A DNA stretch of 64,000 bases from Pseudomonas ceruminis (lineage in GTDB: Bacteria; Pseudomonadota; Gammaproteobacteria; Pseudomonadales; Pseudomonadaceae): contig NZ_BQHW01000016.1 of the NCBI RefSeq assembly GCF_021602025.1, positions 62,001 through 126,000 of the forward strand. Direction: 5' to 3'. Within the stretch, counting starts at the first letter, position 1, and each line of letters begins with the position of its first letter. Of the stretch, positions 19,447 to 27,870 are shown piece after piece. The notes under the pieces were generated by a model that was not told the origin of the DNA, did no database searches, and saw nothing but the letters and a program-made list of their open reading frames with translations. Both the position numbers and the translations under genes were made by a program.

Positions 19447-19837
19447 ATGAGACTCATGATCATCGAGGCACCGGGCAAGCTGAAGAAGCTGGAGCCCATG
19501 ATGAAGAAGAGCCGCCCTGGCGAGCACTGGACGGTGGTAGCCACTGTTGGCCACATCCGAGACCGCCCCGAAAAGGGGCAGGACGAGACGATGATCACCA
19601 CGGGCGTGCTCAAGAACTTCCCGGCCCGTATACGAGATGCTCCCCAAGAGCGCTCGCAACGTAAGCACGATCCGCAAGGCGCTGAAGGATGCGACCGAGG
19701 TTTACATTGCGACTGACCCGGACCGCGAAGGTGAGAGCATCGCTTGGCACATTCAACAGGTGCTGGGCATCAGCGAGTACAGGCGCGTCACCTTCAATGA
19801 AATCACACAGAATCGTGTTCGCGAGGGTTTAACCTGA
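19447..19837 (+). pseudogene. type IA DNA topoisomerase fragment (TOPRIM domain), frameshifted
   Basis: The first frame starts MRLMIIEAPGKLKKLEPMMKK and carries VVATVGHIRD, the start of a type IA topoisomerase TOPRIM domain. Near 19620 the coding moves one base: KNF is followed by RPVYEMLPKSARN in the other frame, then the hallmark YIATDPDREGESIAWHIQQVL and FNEIT, ending at a stop at 19837. The change equals one extra base in a C-run. The remaining 500 or more residues of the enzyme are absent. Such topoisomerases are cargo of conjugative elements, so this is likely an integrative-element relic. Confidence 0.8.
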
Positions 19838-19952
19838 CCGCGACAGCCGCCATGCACCCGGATCCGCATCAAGCTCGCCATTTACGCCCTCTACCCCGTA
19901 GTTTTTGATCCCGCAGCCAATCGATGCCGTCGACAGCTCTATTTACAAATTA

Positions 19953-19968
19953 CTGTAATCGTTTACAG
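19953..19968 (+). promoter_or_regulatory. LacI-type operator upstream of the cupin gene
   Basis: CTGTAATCGTTTACAG, a near-perfect palindrome with a central CG as usual for LacI-family operators. A plausible promoter has -35 TCGACA (19930-19935) and -10 TGTAAT (19954-19959) with 18 bases between, so the operator covers the -10. The same motif recurs at four other places in the island. Confidence 0.75.
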
Positions 19969-20021
19969 TGGCATCGGCTGCGTGAGGCAGCACATCGTCT
20001 AGCCTAAAGAGGAGTCCACAA

Positions 20022-20534
20022 ATGAGTGATAAGCCAGCTTTCTCGTTCAGCGAGCCGAAAGGCGATTTCGTCGTGATGACCCGCGATAAGTGTGAAAGCT
20101 ATTGGCAGCCTATTCCAGCGAATGGGCACATCGATATCATGGTCTCTCAGCGCAACGTACGTAGCGTCCATCCCTTCTCGGCAGGCACGCAAAGCGTGGC
20201 TCCCGGCGGACGGGTGAGGCTGCATGCTCACAACGCCGGAGAAGAAGTGCTCTATATGCTTGAGGGTAAAGGCACCGCCCTAATCGATGGACACAGTTAC
20301 GAATTGACTGCTGGAACAATGCTTTACCTAGGTCACAATGTGGAACACACATTTATTAACGATGGTGACATAGAGCTCAGCTGGGTATGGTTCTTCATGC
20401 CAGGCGGTCTCGAAGACTTCTTCCAAGCAGTTGGCCGCCACCGCAAGCATGGAGACGCTGCGCCGGCTCCTTTCCCTCGACCCGATGACGTTGCGAAAAT
20501 CGAAGCCGAAACCGTTTTCGCGAAATTGAAGTAA
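20022..20534 (+). CDS. cupin-domain protein
   Basis: Single-domain cupin of 170 residues. The first cupin motif is RLHAHNAGEEVLYMLEGKG with the His-x-His and Glu metal ligands (about residues 68-75), the second is GTMLYLGHNVEHTFINDG with the third His. A well-placed AGAGGAG precedes the ATG. An operator of the island regulon lies 54 bases upstream, so it should be induced with the transporter and catabolic enzymes. A metal-dependent isomerase, hydrolase, dioxygenase or ligand-sensing role would all fit; sequence alone does not decide. Confidence 0.8.
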   Translation: MSDKPAFSFSEPKGDFVVMTRDKCESYWQPIPANGHIDIMVSQRNVRSVHPFSAGTQSVAPGGRVRLHAHNAGEEVLYMLEGKGTALIDGHSYELTAGTMLYLGHNVEHTFINDGDIELSWVWFFMPGGLEDFFQAVGRHRKHGDAAPAPFPRPDDVAKIEAETVFAKLK

Positions 20535-20839
20535 CGTCAGAATTGACCGATGTGAGCTGCGCTTCGCCGTGACAGCCTGACCCCGGACACGGGTTAGCTC
20601 TGGGGGGCGCCAGCTCCTGGCCAACTACTCGAGATTATGAGCGAAATATCCGGGCGTGGCTGCACGATCGGCAACAAGCAGGTAAAGTCAGATACGAGCG
20701 CAGTCCTTGGCCACCCTACTAATTCTTGCTAGAACACTTTCAATGGCAAAAACGCCGCCGCAATCGTAAGTGCCACCCTGTCGACTCGCCCCATGGAAAA
20801 ATGTGGCTGTCGACTCGAACTGGCCTGGCCGAGGGCAGA
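20535..20839. other. intergenic region between convergent cupin and lacI genes
   Basis: About 300 bases with no recognisable gene. TGTCGACTCG occurs twice (near 20777 and 20807), about 30 bases apart. No T-tailed terminator is evident. Confidence 0.35.
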
Positions 20840-21883
20840 TTAAAGCTTAGGGGCGAGTCCTGTCGAACCCCTTACCACGAGACGGGACTCGAGTTGGCGA
20901 GAGATGATTGGCTGCTCTGAAACAAGCGCACCAAGTAACGCATCGGCCGCCATAGTACCCATTGCCACTGAAGGGAAAGATATCGTGGTTATGGGCGGAT
21001 CCATAATTGCGGCGAAGTCCTGGTCGTCGAACCCAGTGATCGAAATGTCCTCCGGGATTCGCAACCCCATACGCCGCGCCTCCATCGCAACGGCCATGGC
21101 GTAGGCGTCGCTGTTGCACACTATGGCAGTAACCTCTGGCTGACTTTCGCGAATGCTCCGAAAAGCACGCAATGCAAAATCGACTGAATACCCGTGAGGG
21201 TCCTCGTAGATGCGATCGTTGATCTCTACTCCATTCTTCAGAAGGGTCTCGGTAAAGCTTCTGATACGGCTCTGCTGTCGGTCATTTCCCTTGCTTGGAC
21301 CTGACAGCATGGCAAATTCACGGTGGCCAAGCTGCACCAGATACTCAACGATCTGCGCGGTGGCCGCGAAATTGTCTATTCCAATGGATGGAAACGTGTC
21401 GTCCTTAAGAACGGAGTAGGTACAAATCACTGGCACATTGTTTGCTTTAAGATACTCGACCAGCCGCCTGTCTTCGACAAGGCCCACTATCATCAAGGCT
21501 TCCGCTCCCCGCTCAACGAGCCGGCGCACGGAGTCATAAATGTCGGAGTTGTCAAAATCAACAGTGAGCTGGAAGGTCATGTAGCCACCTTCATTCATGC
21601 GGCGCTGGAACCCGTTTACGAGCTGCGCGTAGAAGCCGTATGCGATTGTCGGGAAAACCGCGCCAACGATGTTGGACCGTTGCATACGCAGCGCCTTGGC
21701 TGCGGGATTCGGGCTGTACCCAAGAGAGCGAGCTATTTTCAGAACCGCAGCGCGCACGTCTTCACTAACACTGTCGGGTGAATTGAAGGTTCGCGAAACG
21801 GTTGCAACCGATACACCTGCGGCCAGTGCAACATCCTTGACTCCAGGCCTTTTCTGTACTCGCACGGGGGCTTTACTCATCAT
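20840..21883 (-). CDS. LacI-family transcriptional regulator of the island catabolic genes
   Basis: Regulator with a LacI helix-turn-helix (VKDVALAAGVSVATVSRTFNSPDSVSEDVR), hinge helix region PNPAAKALRMQRSN and a periplasmic-binding-like sugar/effector domain ending ITTISFPSVAMGTMAADALLG. It probably binds the CTGTAATCGTTTACAG-type palindromes upstream of itself (22038) and of four other units. The frame is open to an ATG at 21961; the start at 21883 places the HTH close to the N-terminus as usual, but no strong ribosome site supports either. Effector unknown; expected to be the transported compound or an early intermediate. Confidence 0.88.
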   Translation of the reverse strand: MMSKAPVRVQKRPGVKDVALAAGVSVATVSRTFNSPDSVSEDVRAAVLKIARSLGYSPNPAAKALRMQRSNIVGAVFPTIAYGFYAQLVNGFQRRMNEGGYMTFQLTVDFDNSDIYDSVRRLVERGAEALMIVGLVEDRRLVEYLKANNVPVICTYSVLKDDTFPSIGIDNFAATAQIVEYLVQLGHREFAMLSGPSKGNDRQQSRIRSFTETLLKNGVEINDRIYEDPHGYSVDFALRAFRSIRESQPEVTAIVCNSDAYAMAVAMEARRMGLRIPEDISITGFDDQDFAAIMDPPITTISFPSVAMGTMAADALLGALVSEQPIISRQLESRLVVRGSTGLAPKL

Positions 21884-22037
21884 TTTGTAGATAAATTCTA
21901 ATCCGCTCCTCTCATCCGAGAGCACATTACTCTTCAGAAGCTGAGCGTTAGCAATTGACATTTTTGCGAAGGATGCTTTGACGAGGAGGCCTCCGATATC
22001 ACCGCAGGCCTGCTCATGACCAGAGATTCGAGCGTAA

Positions 22038-22053
22038 TCGTAATCCTTTACAG
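22038..22053 (-). promoter_or_regulatory. variant LacI-type operator upstream of lacI
   Basis: TCGTAATCCTTTACAG matches 13 of 16 bases of the consensus CTGTAATCGTTTACAG, with the central G changed to C. It lies in the divergent promoter region between the regulator and the transporter operon and would permit autoregulation. Confidence 0.55.
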
Positions 22054-22113
22054 TCGCCGTTATGCTACCAAAGGCCCGAAACAGGCGTCCACAAGGTAGC
22101 GAAAAAAAACGAT

Positions 22114-22129
22114 CTGTAATCGTTTACAC
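22114..22129 (+). promoter_or_regulatory. LacI-type operator upstream of the ABC transporter operon
   Basis: CTGTAATCGTTTACAC, one base from the palindromic consensus. It lies about 220 bases before the first permease start and includes a TGTAAT that could act as the -10, although the matching -35 is weak. Confidence 0.7.
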
Positions 22130-22346
22130 GGACGACCGAGTGGATTAGGATTCACTCAAGCGGCGTTGAAGACCGCTTGATCGGAGATCTCGGGCCGCGA
22201 TGGCAAACGAGACAACATACCGCGCGACTGGAGCCACCTGTTGCTATGGCTAGATCCCCGACAGAGGGAACGGCCTGCGAAGCACCCTTCTACTGCCCCC
22301 AATGCGGATACGCCCAGCACAAGATGTGCCTTACGAGAGACACGCT

Positions 22347-23015
22347 ATGTTTGACTACTCGTTTTTATGGTCGGCAGTATGGAATAAATTTCCCGAGCTA
22401 TTGCAAGGCGCCCAGACCACATTAGTGGTCGCAGTTCTGAGCATCGTGATAGGAACTTGCATGGCGTTACCATTATCTGTCTATCGAAGTCACGACAAAG
22501 GCGTCGGATACAGATTGGCAACTGTGTGGGTTGAGCTTTCGCGAAACACGCCAGCATTGTTTCAGATCTATATGGCGTATTTTGGACTTGGTGCCATTGG
22601 CATTCAAATGTCCAGCTTCAATGCTCTACTGATCTCGCTCTCCTTCAACAATGCAGGGTACCTAGCGGAGGTATTCCGAGGCGGACTTGCATCTGTCCCC
22701 AAACAGCAAATATCAGCCGCACGTTCTATTGGCATGACAACGTGGCAGAGTTATAAATATGTGGTATTCCCTCAGGTTTTCAAGATTGTGTACTTCCCTT
22801 ACATCAACCAAGTCAATTGGGCACTGCTCAATACATCACTTGGAATGATTATAGGAGTACGTGAACTTACAGGAGCAACCCAAGCGGCGCAATCAGAATC
22901 GTTCAGAACTTTCGAATTCTTTATAGTGGCAGCTGTCATGTACTACATTCTGTTTAAGTTTGTCAGCCTGGGGGCACGTATAGTGGCTTGGCGTCTTATT
23001 GATAAGGAGAGCTGA
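22347..23015 (+). CDS. polar amino acid ABC transporter permease, HisM/HisQ type (1)
   Basis: Inner-membrane permease of 222 residues with about five helices and the ABC permease EAA motif around GGLASVPKQQISAARSIGMT, which contacts the ATPase. It belongs to the polar amino acid uptake family. The ATG at 22347 (MFDYSFLWSAVW) has GAGAGA eight bases before it; the frame extends upstream to 22302 without support. The second permease starts two bases after its stop, so the two are coupled. Expected to pair with the second permease, ATPase at 24865 and binding protein at 29034. Confidence 0.9.
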   Translation: MFDYSFLWSAVWNKFPELLQGAQTTLVVAVLSIVIGTCMALPLSVYRSHDKGVGYRLATVWVELSRNTPALFQIYMAYFGLGAIGIQMSSFNALLISLSFNNAGYLAEVFRGGLASVPKQQISAARSIGMTTWQSYKYVVFPQVFKIVYFPYINQVNWALLNTSLGMIIGVRELTGATQAAQSESFRTFEFFIVAAVMYYILFKFVSLGARIVAWRLIDKES

Positions 23016-23540
23016 AATGCAATTTCAACTAGCCTATTCTGGACTACAATGGACTGACATCTACCTAATGCTTCAAGGGCTATGGAGAACCGCCCTGCTG
23101 ACTATCTTAGCTGGACTCCTGGGCACGTTGCTTGGAACATTTGTTGGCTGGCTACGGTACACCAGCAGAGTTGGTTTCTATGTTTTATCACCACTGGTTG
23201 ATGTTGCTCGAAGCGTACCATTGATTATTCAGTTCATCTTAGCCAATAGCGTGTTCGCTGCTGTCGGCGTACCCCTTGATCCGCTAGAAGTAGGTCTATT
23301 GACTCTTAGCCTGTACATGGGTGGCATGACATCTGAACTGGTACGGTCAGGCCTGTATTCCGTGCGCCCACAGCTCAAGCAAGCATCGCGTTCATTGGGG
23401 ATGTCCTACTGGCAAGAGCTTATTCACGTTTCATTCCCTCTGGCTCTGCGCGCCATTTTTCCAGGGTGGATTGGTACGATTATTGGGCTAACCAAGGATA
23501 CTGCCTTGGTGAGTGTAATAGGGTATGTAGAATTACTTAG

Positions 23541-24732
23541 GGAAGGTCTGAAGTAACCCTGTATTTCCGGTCGACTTCAGCCCTCGCTGCTTTTGAAAGC
23601 GGGCCGTCGATCAAAATCGACCAGGTAACCCGCTCAGTTCTCCGTTTTTGGCCGCCGCGAGCACCTCGCAGCAGCCATTTTCCGCATTACAGGTGCACCT
23701 TTCCTGCGGTAGTCAGCAAATGTCGGCGCGCCATCCATAGGTTCGACAGCGCGAACAGCGTCACCAGCTGAGCGGTGTTCTTGGCCAGGCCACGGAAGCG
23801 CACCTTCACGTAACCGAACTGGCGCTTGATCACTCGAAACGGGTGCTCGACCTTCGCTCGCACTTGTGACTTGGCCTTCTCGATCTTGCGCTTGGCTTTG
23901 TACAGGGCGCTGCGTTTATCGAGCTTCTTGTAGGTGCTGCGGCGTGCTGCGACCTGCCAGATCACTTCGCGGCCAGCATGTTCGGGGCGCTTTTCGACGC
24001 CGGTGTAGCCGGCATCGGCGCAGACGACGTTCTCGTCACCGTGCAGCAGTTTGTCGACCTGGGTGATATCCGCCACGTTGGCTGCCGTGCCTACCACGCT
24101 GTGTACCAGCCCCGACTCATCATCTACGCCGATGTGCGCCTTCATGCCAAAGTAATACTGGTTCCCTTTCTTGCTCTGGTGCATTTCCGGGTCGCGCTTG
24201 CCGTCCTGGTTCTTGGTCGAGCTGGGCGCGTGGATCAGTGTGGCATCGACGATAGTGCCCTGGCGCAGCGACAGGCCGCGATCCCCCAGGTAGCCATTGA
24301 TTACGCCGAGGATGCCGGCTGCCAGTTCATGTTTCTCCAGCAAGCGACGGAAGTTGAGGATGGTGGTTTCGTCGGGAATGCGCTCCAGGCTCAACCCGGC
24401 GAACTGGCGCAGGATGGTCGTCTCGTACAGCGCTTCCTCCATTGCCGGATCACTGTAGCCAAACCAGTTCTGCATCAGGTGAATACGCAGCATGGCCAGC
24501 AGAGGATAGGCGGGCCGACCACCTTCGCCCTTGGGGTAATGCGGCTCGATCAAGGCAATCAGTCCTTTCCACGGCACCACCTGATCCATCTCGATCAGGA
24601 ACAGCTCTTTACGGGTCTGCTTGCGCTTGCCGGCGTACTCGGCGTCGGCGAAGGTCATCTGCTTCATGGAAAAACTCGGCTGGCGGGATCGGCGTATTTC
24701 ACCAGATTCGGGAAGTCTTTTTCAGACCTTCC
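23541..24732 (-). mobile_element. IS5-family insertion sequence, complete (1192 bp)
   Basis: Both ends carry the 12-base inverted repeat GGAAGGTCTGAA (left at 23541, right complement at 24721-24732). The flanks are the direct repeat TTAG at 23537-23540 and 24733-24736, fitting the YTAR target preference of IS5. It holds one intact transposase gene. The clean repeats and intact reading frame suggest a recent insertion. Confidence 0.93.
23687..24667 (-). CDS. IS5-family transposase
   Basis: 326-residue DDE transposase. The order is an N-terminal DUF772-like region (RPAYPLLAMLRIHLMQNWFGYSD), the first Asp in GTIVDATLIHAP, the second in VVCADAGYTGVEKR, and the Glu in VEHPFRVIKRQFGYVKVRFRGL with the Y-x2-R-x3-E-like signature of the IS4/IS5 group. 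It looks complete and functional. It lies antisense to the interrupted permease gene. Confidence 0.95.
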   Translation of the reverse strand: MKQMTFADAEYAGKRKQTRKELFLIEMDQVVPWKGLIALIEPHYPKGEGGRPAYPLLAMLRIHLMQNWFGYSDPAMEEALYETTILRQFAGLSLERIPDETTILNFRRLLEKHELAAGILGVINGYLGDRGLSLRQGTIVDATLIHAPSSTKNQDGKRDPEMHQSKKGNQYYFGMKAHIGVDDESGLVHSVVGTAANVADITQVDKLLHGDENVVCADAGYTGVEKRPEHAGREVIWQVAARRSTYKKLDKRSALYKAKRKIEKAKSQVRAKVEHPFRVIKRQFGYVKVRFRGLAKNTAQLVTLFALSNLWMARRHLLTTAGKVHL

Positions 24733-24864
24733 TTAGAGCAACTCAGATTCTAATTATCCGCACCAATGAAGCTATCCCCCTGCTAATCGGCGTGGGTGTC
24801 GCTTACTTCTTAATCTGCTACCCAGTGTCTCGCTACAGCCGTGCTCTTGAGAGGAAAATTAATA

Positions 24865-25590
24865 ATGATTGAGATCAAGTCAGTAAGGAAGTCGTTTGGC
24901 AACATAGAGGTCATTAAAGGTATCGACCTAACTATCGAGAAAGGTGAAGTGCTTTGCCTTATCGGCGCCAGCGGGTCTGGAAAGTCGACTCTTCTGCAAT
25001 GCATTAATGGCCTAGAGCCGATACAGAGCGGTGAAATTATTGTCGATGGGACCAACGTCCATGCGAAAGGTACAAATCTGAATACATTGCGCCAGACCCT
25101 AGGTATCGTATTCCAGCAGTATAATGCGTTCCCACATCTTACTGCCCTGGAAAACGTTGCATTAGCGCCCCGCATCGTAAAAAAAATGTCTCGCTCTAGC
25201 TCTCTGGAACTGGCGCGCGAGTATCTCGACTATGTCGGCCTCTCTGCTCGTGCCGATCTGAAGCCTACGAGCTTGTCTGGTGGTCAACAACAACGCTTAG
25301 CGATCGCCCGTGCGCTAGCGATGAAGCCGACCTATATGCTCTTCGATGAAGTTACTTCAGCGCTAGATCCCGAGTTGGTCGGTGAAGTGCTCGACACAAT
25401 GCGCAAGCTCAAATCGTCTGGCATGACCATGATCGTTGTTACGCATGACATTGCTTTTGCACGCGAAAGTGGAGACCGCGTTGCCTTTTTTGACAAAGGC
25501 CACCTTTGTGAGGTCGGCGAGGCAAAGCAGGTGATCAATGCGCCACGCGAAGAACGTACTCAGCAATTTCTGCAGCGTGTACTGCACTGA
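24865..25590 (+). CDS. polar amino acid ABC transporter ATPase, GlnQ/HisP type
   Basis: Cytoplasmic ATPase that powers the uptake system. Walker A GASGSGKST (about residues 34-42), Q-loop VFQQYNAFPHL, signature LSGGQQQR, Walker B YMLFDEVTSALD and H-loop VVTHD are all present in the 241-residue protein. The ATG at 24865 sits within the end of the second permease gene (ATG-A-TTGA overlap). Because the inserted element lies just upstream, transcription from the operon promoter may be reduced. Confidence 0.93.
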   Translation: MIEIKSVRKSFGNIEVIKGIDLTIEKGEVLCLIGASGSGKSTLLQCINGLEPIQSGEIIVDGTNVHAKGTNLNTLRQTLGIVFQQYNAFPHLTALENVALAPRIVKKMSRSSSLELAREYLDYVGLSARADLKPTSLSGGQQQRLAIARALAMKPTYMLFDEVTSALDPELVGEVLDTMRKLKSSGMTMIVVTHDIAFARESGDRVAFFDKGHLCEVGEAKQVINAPREERTQQFLQRVLH

Positions 25591-25599
25591 GGTATAAAG

Positions 25600-26598
25600 A
25601 TGAAGCACACTTTCTTCTGCATCGATGGTCATACCTGTGGTGAGCCAGTCCGCTTAGTAGCGGGTGGCGCTCCAATTCTGGCCGGGACCAACATGATCGA
25701 GAAGCGCAAGTATTTTGAAGATAACTTCGATTGGGTTCGCACTTCTCTAATGTACGAACCCCGCGGCCATGACTCGATGTCTGGAACTATTGTATACCCA
25801 CCCACTCGGCCAGATTGCGACCTTTCTATTCTGTTCATTGAGGTCAGCGGCTGCTTGGCGATGTGTGGCCATGGCACAATCGGCACAGTCACATCGGTCA
25901 TTGAACATGGTTTAGTCAAGCCAAAGGAGCCAGGTGTCCTGTACCTTGATACCCCAGCTGGCCGAGTGAAAGCTGAATATAAAATGACTGGCAATTTAGT
26001 CGATTCGGTAAAGTTGACCAATGTGCCTTCTTTTCTTTATGACGCCGGCTTGTCTGTTGAATTGGACGGAATCGGCGAGATTAGATTCGATGTTTCTTAT
26101 GGAGGCAATTTTTATGCCATCGTCGAGCCTCAAAATGGGCTGCCAACTCTTGACGAACTGTCGACCCGAGATATTCAGCGCCTAAGCCCAGAACTGCGTC
26201 GAAAGGCCAACGAAAAGTATGATTTCGTGCATCCGGTGGAAAGTGAAATCAAAGGCTTGTCGCATGTAATGTGGACCGGCCCTGCGCGCACTAACGGCGC
26301 TGATGCACGTAATGCTGTGTTTTTCGGCGACAAAGCTATTGATCGATCTCCATGCGGAACAGGTACCTCAGCGCGAATCGCTCAGATGGTGGCTAAGGGC
26401 CAACTGCAGATAGGGGAAAGTTTTGTTCACGAGAGCATAATCGGCACGTGCTTCACTGGCATGGCAGTTGAGCAGGCGACTGTTAAAGAATACCAGGCGA
26501 TTATCCCAAGCATCGAGGGTTGGGCACGCGTTACGGGTCATAACACTATCTTTGTTGATGATCGTGATCCGCTAGTCAAGGGTTTCCTGCTTCCTTAA
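25600..26598 (+). CDS. proline racemase family, likely 4-hydroxyproline 2-epimerase type
   Basis: Cofactor-independent epimerase/racemase of 332 residues that inverts the alpha carbon of a proline-like amino acid. Both catalytic cysteines are present: Cys89 in AMCGHGTIG and Cys252 in SPCGTGTSA. Having both fits proline racemase or 4-hydroxyproline epimerase and argues against the related 3-hydroxyproline dehydratases, which have Thr at the second site. It follows the ATPase by nine bases and precedes a DadA-like oxidoreductase, the usual pairing for turning an L-imino acid into a D-isomer and oxidising it. The dehydratase-type deaminase and semialdehyde dehydrogenase of the standard hydroxyproline route are missing nearby. 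Confidence 0.85.
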   Translation: MKHTFFCIDGHTCGEPVRLVAGGAPILAGTNMIEKRKYFEDNFDWVRTSLMYEPRGHDSMSGTIVYPPTRPDCDLSILFIEVSGCLAMCGHGTIGTVTSVIEHGLVKPKEPGVLYLDTPAGRVKAEYKMTGNLVDSVKLTNVPSFLYDAGLSVELDGIGEIRFDVSYGGNFYAIVEPQNGLPTLDELSTRDIQRLSPELRRKANEKYDFVHPVESEIKGLSHVMWTGPARTNGADARNAVFFGDKAIDRSPCGTGTSARIAQMVAKGQLQIGESFVHESIIGTCFTGMAVEQATVKEYQAIIPSIEGWARVTGHNTIFVDDRDPLVKGFLLP

Positions 26599-26634
26599 TC
26601 GCCATTGGTATGCACTAAAATAGGCTGGTTCGCT

Positions 26635-27870
26635 ATGTCAAAGTTAATTGTTATCGGTTCAGGTATCGTGGGCCTCGCTTGCGCTTGGGCTGCTCAAAAA
26701 GAAGGTTGGACTATCACTTTGGTAGATCGGGACTTTGCCGGAGACAGAACCTCCCATGGTAATGCTGGAGGCATAGGAACCAGTGAGTGTTTGCCTTTGA
26801 CTCTCTCAGGGCTTGGCTGGAAACCACTAAAATGGCTAGCAGATCCGTTAGGGCCACTTTCAATCCGATGGCAGTATGTACCTCGGCTGCTGCCTTGGGC
26901 ATTACAGCTACAGAAGGTGGGAAAATCCCAAAACTACCTTCGAATTGCTACTGCACTAAATAACCTGAATCAGCGCGCACTGGCAGACTTCAAAGAAATG
27001 ATGGTTGACATTGGCGCTGCAGACGAGGTTCATGAAGCAGGGGCTTTGCTGGTTTACGAGACTGAAGAAGCATTTCAAGCAGACCAAGTGAGCATTAACT
27101 TAAAGCGGTCGCTGGGTGTTCGTTTACGGGAGGTCAGAAAAGCTGAGCTACTTGAGTTAGAGCCTAATCTAGCGCCTGTTTTTGAGAGGGCTTTGATGAT
27201 AGAGGATTGGTGTCATGTCAATGACCCCAAGGCCATCGTTGATCGGCTACGGGCCACAATTGAGTCACGAGGAGCGAAACTCGTTGAAGCCACCGCTCTC
27301 CGCCTTGATGTCAGCCAAAAATTCCCTTCTGTGGCCCTAGAGAATGGTTCTATTATCACGGGAGATAAAGTGGTTGTGGCGGCTGGCGTGTGGGCAACCA
27401 AGTTAGCTGCGTCCATAGGGGACAGGCTGCTGATAGAAAGCGAGCGTGGTTACAATACCACGTTACCGGCTAGCGCAAAACTGCTAAATCGCGAGGTAAT
27501 TTTTGCTGAGGCTATGTTCGTAGCTACACCATTAACACTGGGATTACGTATCGGCGGCGCTGCAGAATTCGCCGGGATCGATGCGGCGCCTAACTTCCAG
27601 CGAAGCGATGCCCTGCTAAAGCTATCTCGCAAATATCTGCCGTCGGCAGACTCAACTGACCAAAAACAATGGATGGGGCATCGACCGAGCACCCCGGACT
27701 CCCTGCCGATCATAGGCGTTTCATCGAAGTCTGATACTGTCATCTATGCTTGTGGCCATGGGCACCTTGGACTCACTCAGAGCGCGACCACCGCAAAGCT
27801 TGTAAGCTCAATTCTTGTTAATCGTCTCCCGGAAGTCGATATTACGCCATATGCAGCTAATCGCTTTTAG
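26635..27870 (+). CDS. FAD-dependent D-amino acid dehydrogenase/oxidase (DadA-like)
   Basis: Flavoprotein of 411 residues. The N-terminal dinucleotide-binding motif LIVIGSGIVGLACAWAAQ is clear, followed by the DadA-type HGNAGGIG segment and a C-terminal MGHRPSTPDSLPIIG and CGHGHLGLTQSA flavin-contact region. It would oxidise the D-isomer made by the preceding epimerase to an imino acid. The ATG at 26635 starts the flavin motif properly; an upstream ATG at 26605 would add ten unrelated residues. Last gene of the transporter-epimerase operon. Confidence 0.88.
   Translation: MSKLIVIGSGIVGLACAWAAQKEGWTITLVDRDFAGDRTSHGNAGGIGTSECLPLTLSGLGWKPLKWLADPLGPLSIRWQYVPRLLPWALQLQKVGKSQNYLRIATALNNLNQRALADFKEMMVDIGAADEVHEAGALLVYETEEAFQADQVSINLKRSLGVRLREVRKAELLELEPNLAPVFERALMIEDWCHVNDPKAIVDRLRATIESRGAKLVEATALRLDVSQKFPSVALENGSIITGDKVVVAAGVWATKLAASIGDRLLIESERGYNTTLPASAKLLNREVIFAEAMFVATPLTLGLRIGGAAEFAGIDAAPNFQRSDALLKLSRKYLPSADSTDQKQWMGHRPSTPDSLPIIGVSSKSDTVIYACGHGHLGLTQSATTAKLVSSILVNRLPEVDITPYAANRF

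Larger units (their letters stand above)
23017..24872 (+). pseudogene. polar amino acid ABC transporter permease (2), interrupted by an IS5-family element
   Basis: The 5' part (23017-23540) encodes MQFQLAYSGLQWTDIYLML and the EAA-loop region, then runs into the inserted element and stops after a few foreign codons. The 3' part resumes at 24737. Removing the element and one copy of the TTAG target duplication restores an unbroken 219-codon permease in which ELLR joins ATQILIIRTNEAIPLL, ending ALERKINND. The C-terminal helix is lost from the broken product, so the transporter is probably inactive unless a paralogue substitutes. The stop overlaps the ATPase start by eight bases. Confidence 0.93.

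Noticed and set aside
25600-26598. Calling the proline-racemase-like gene trans-3-hydroxyproline dehydratase
   Set aside because: The second catalytic position is Cys, not Thr, so epimerase or racemase chemistry is expected.
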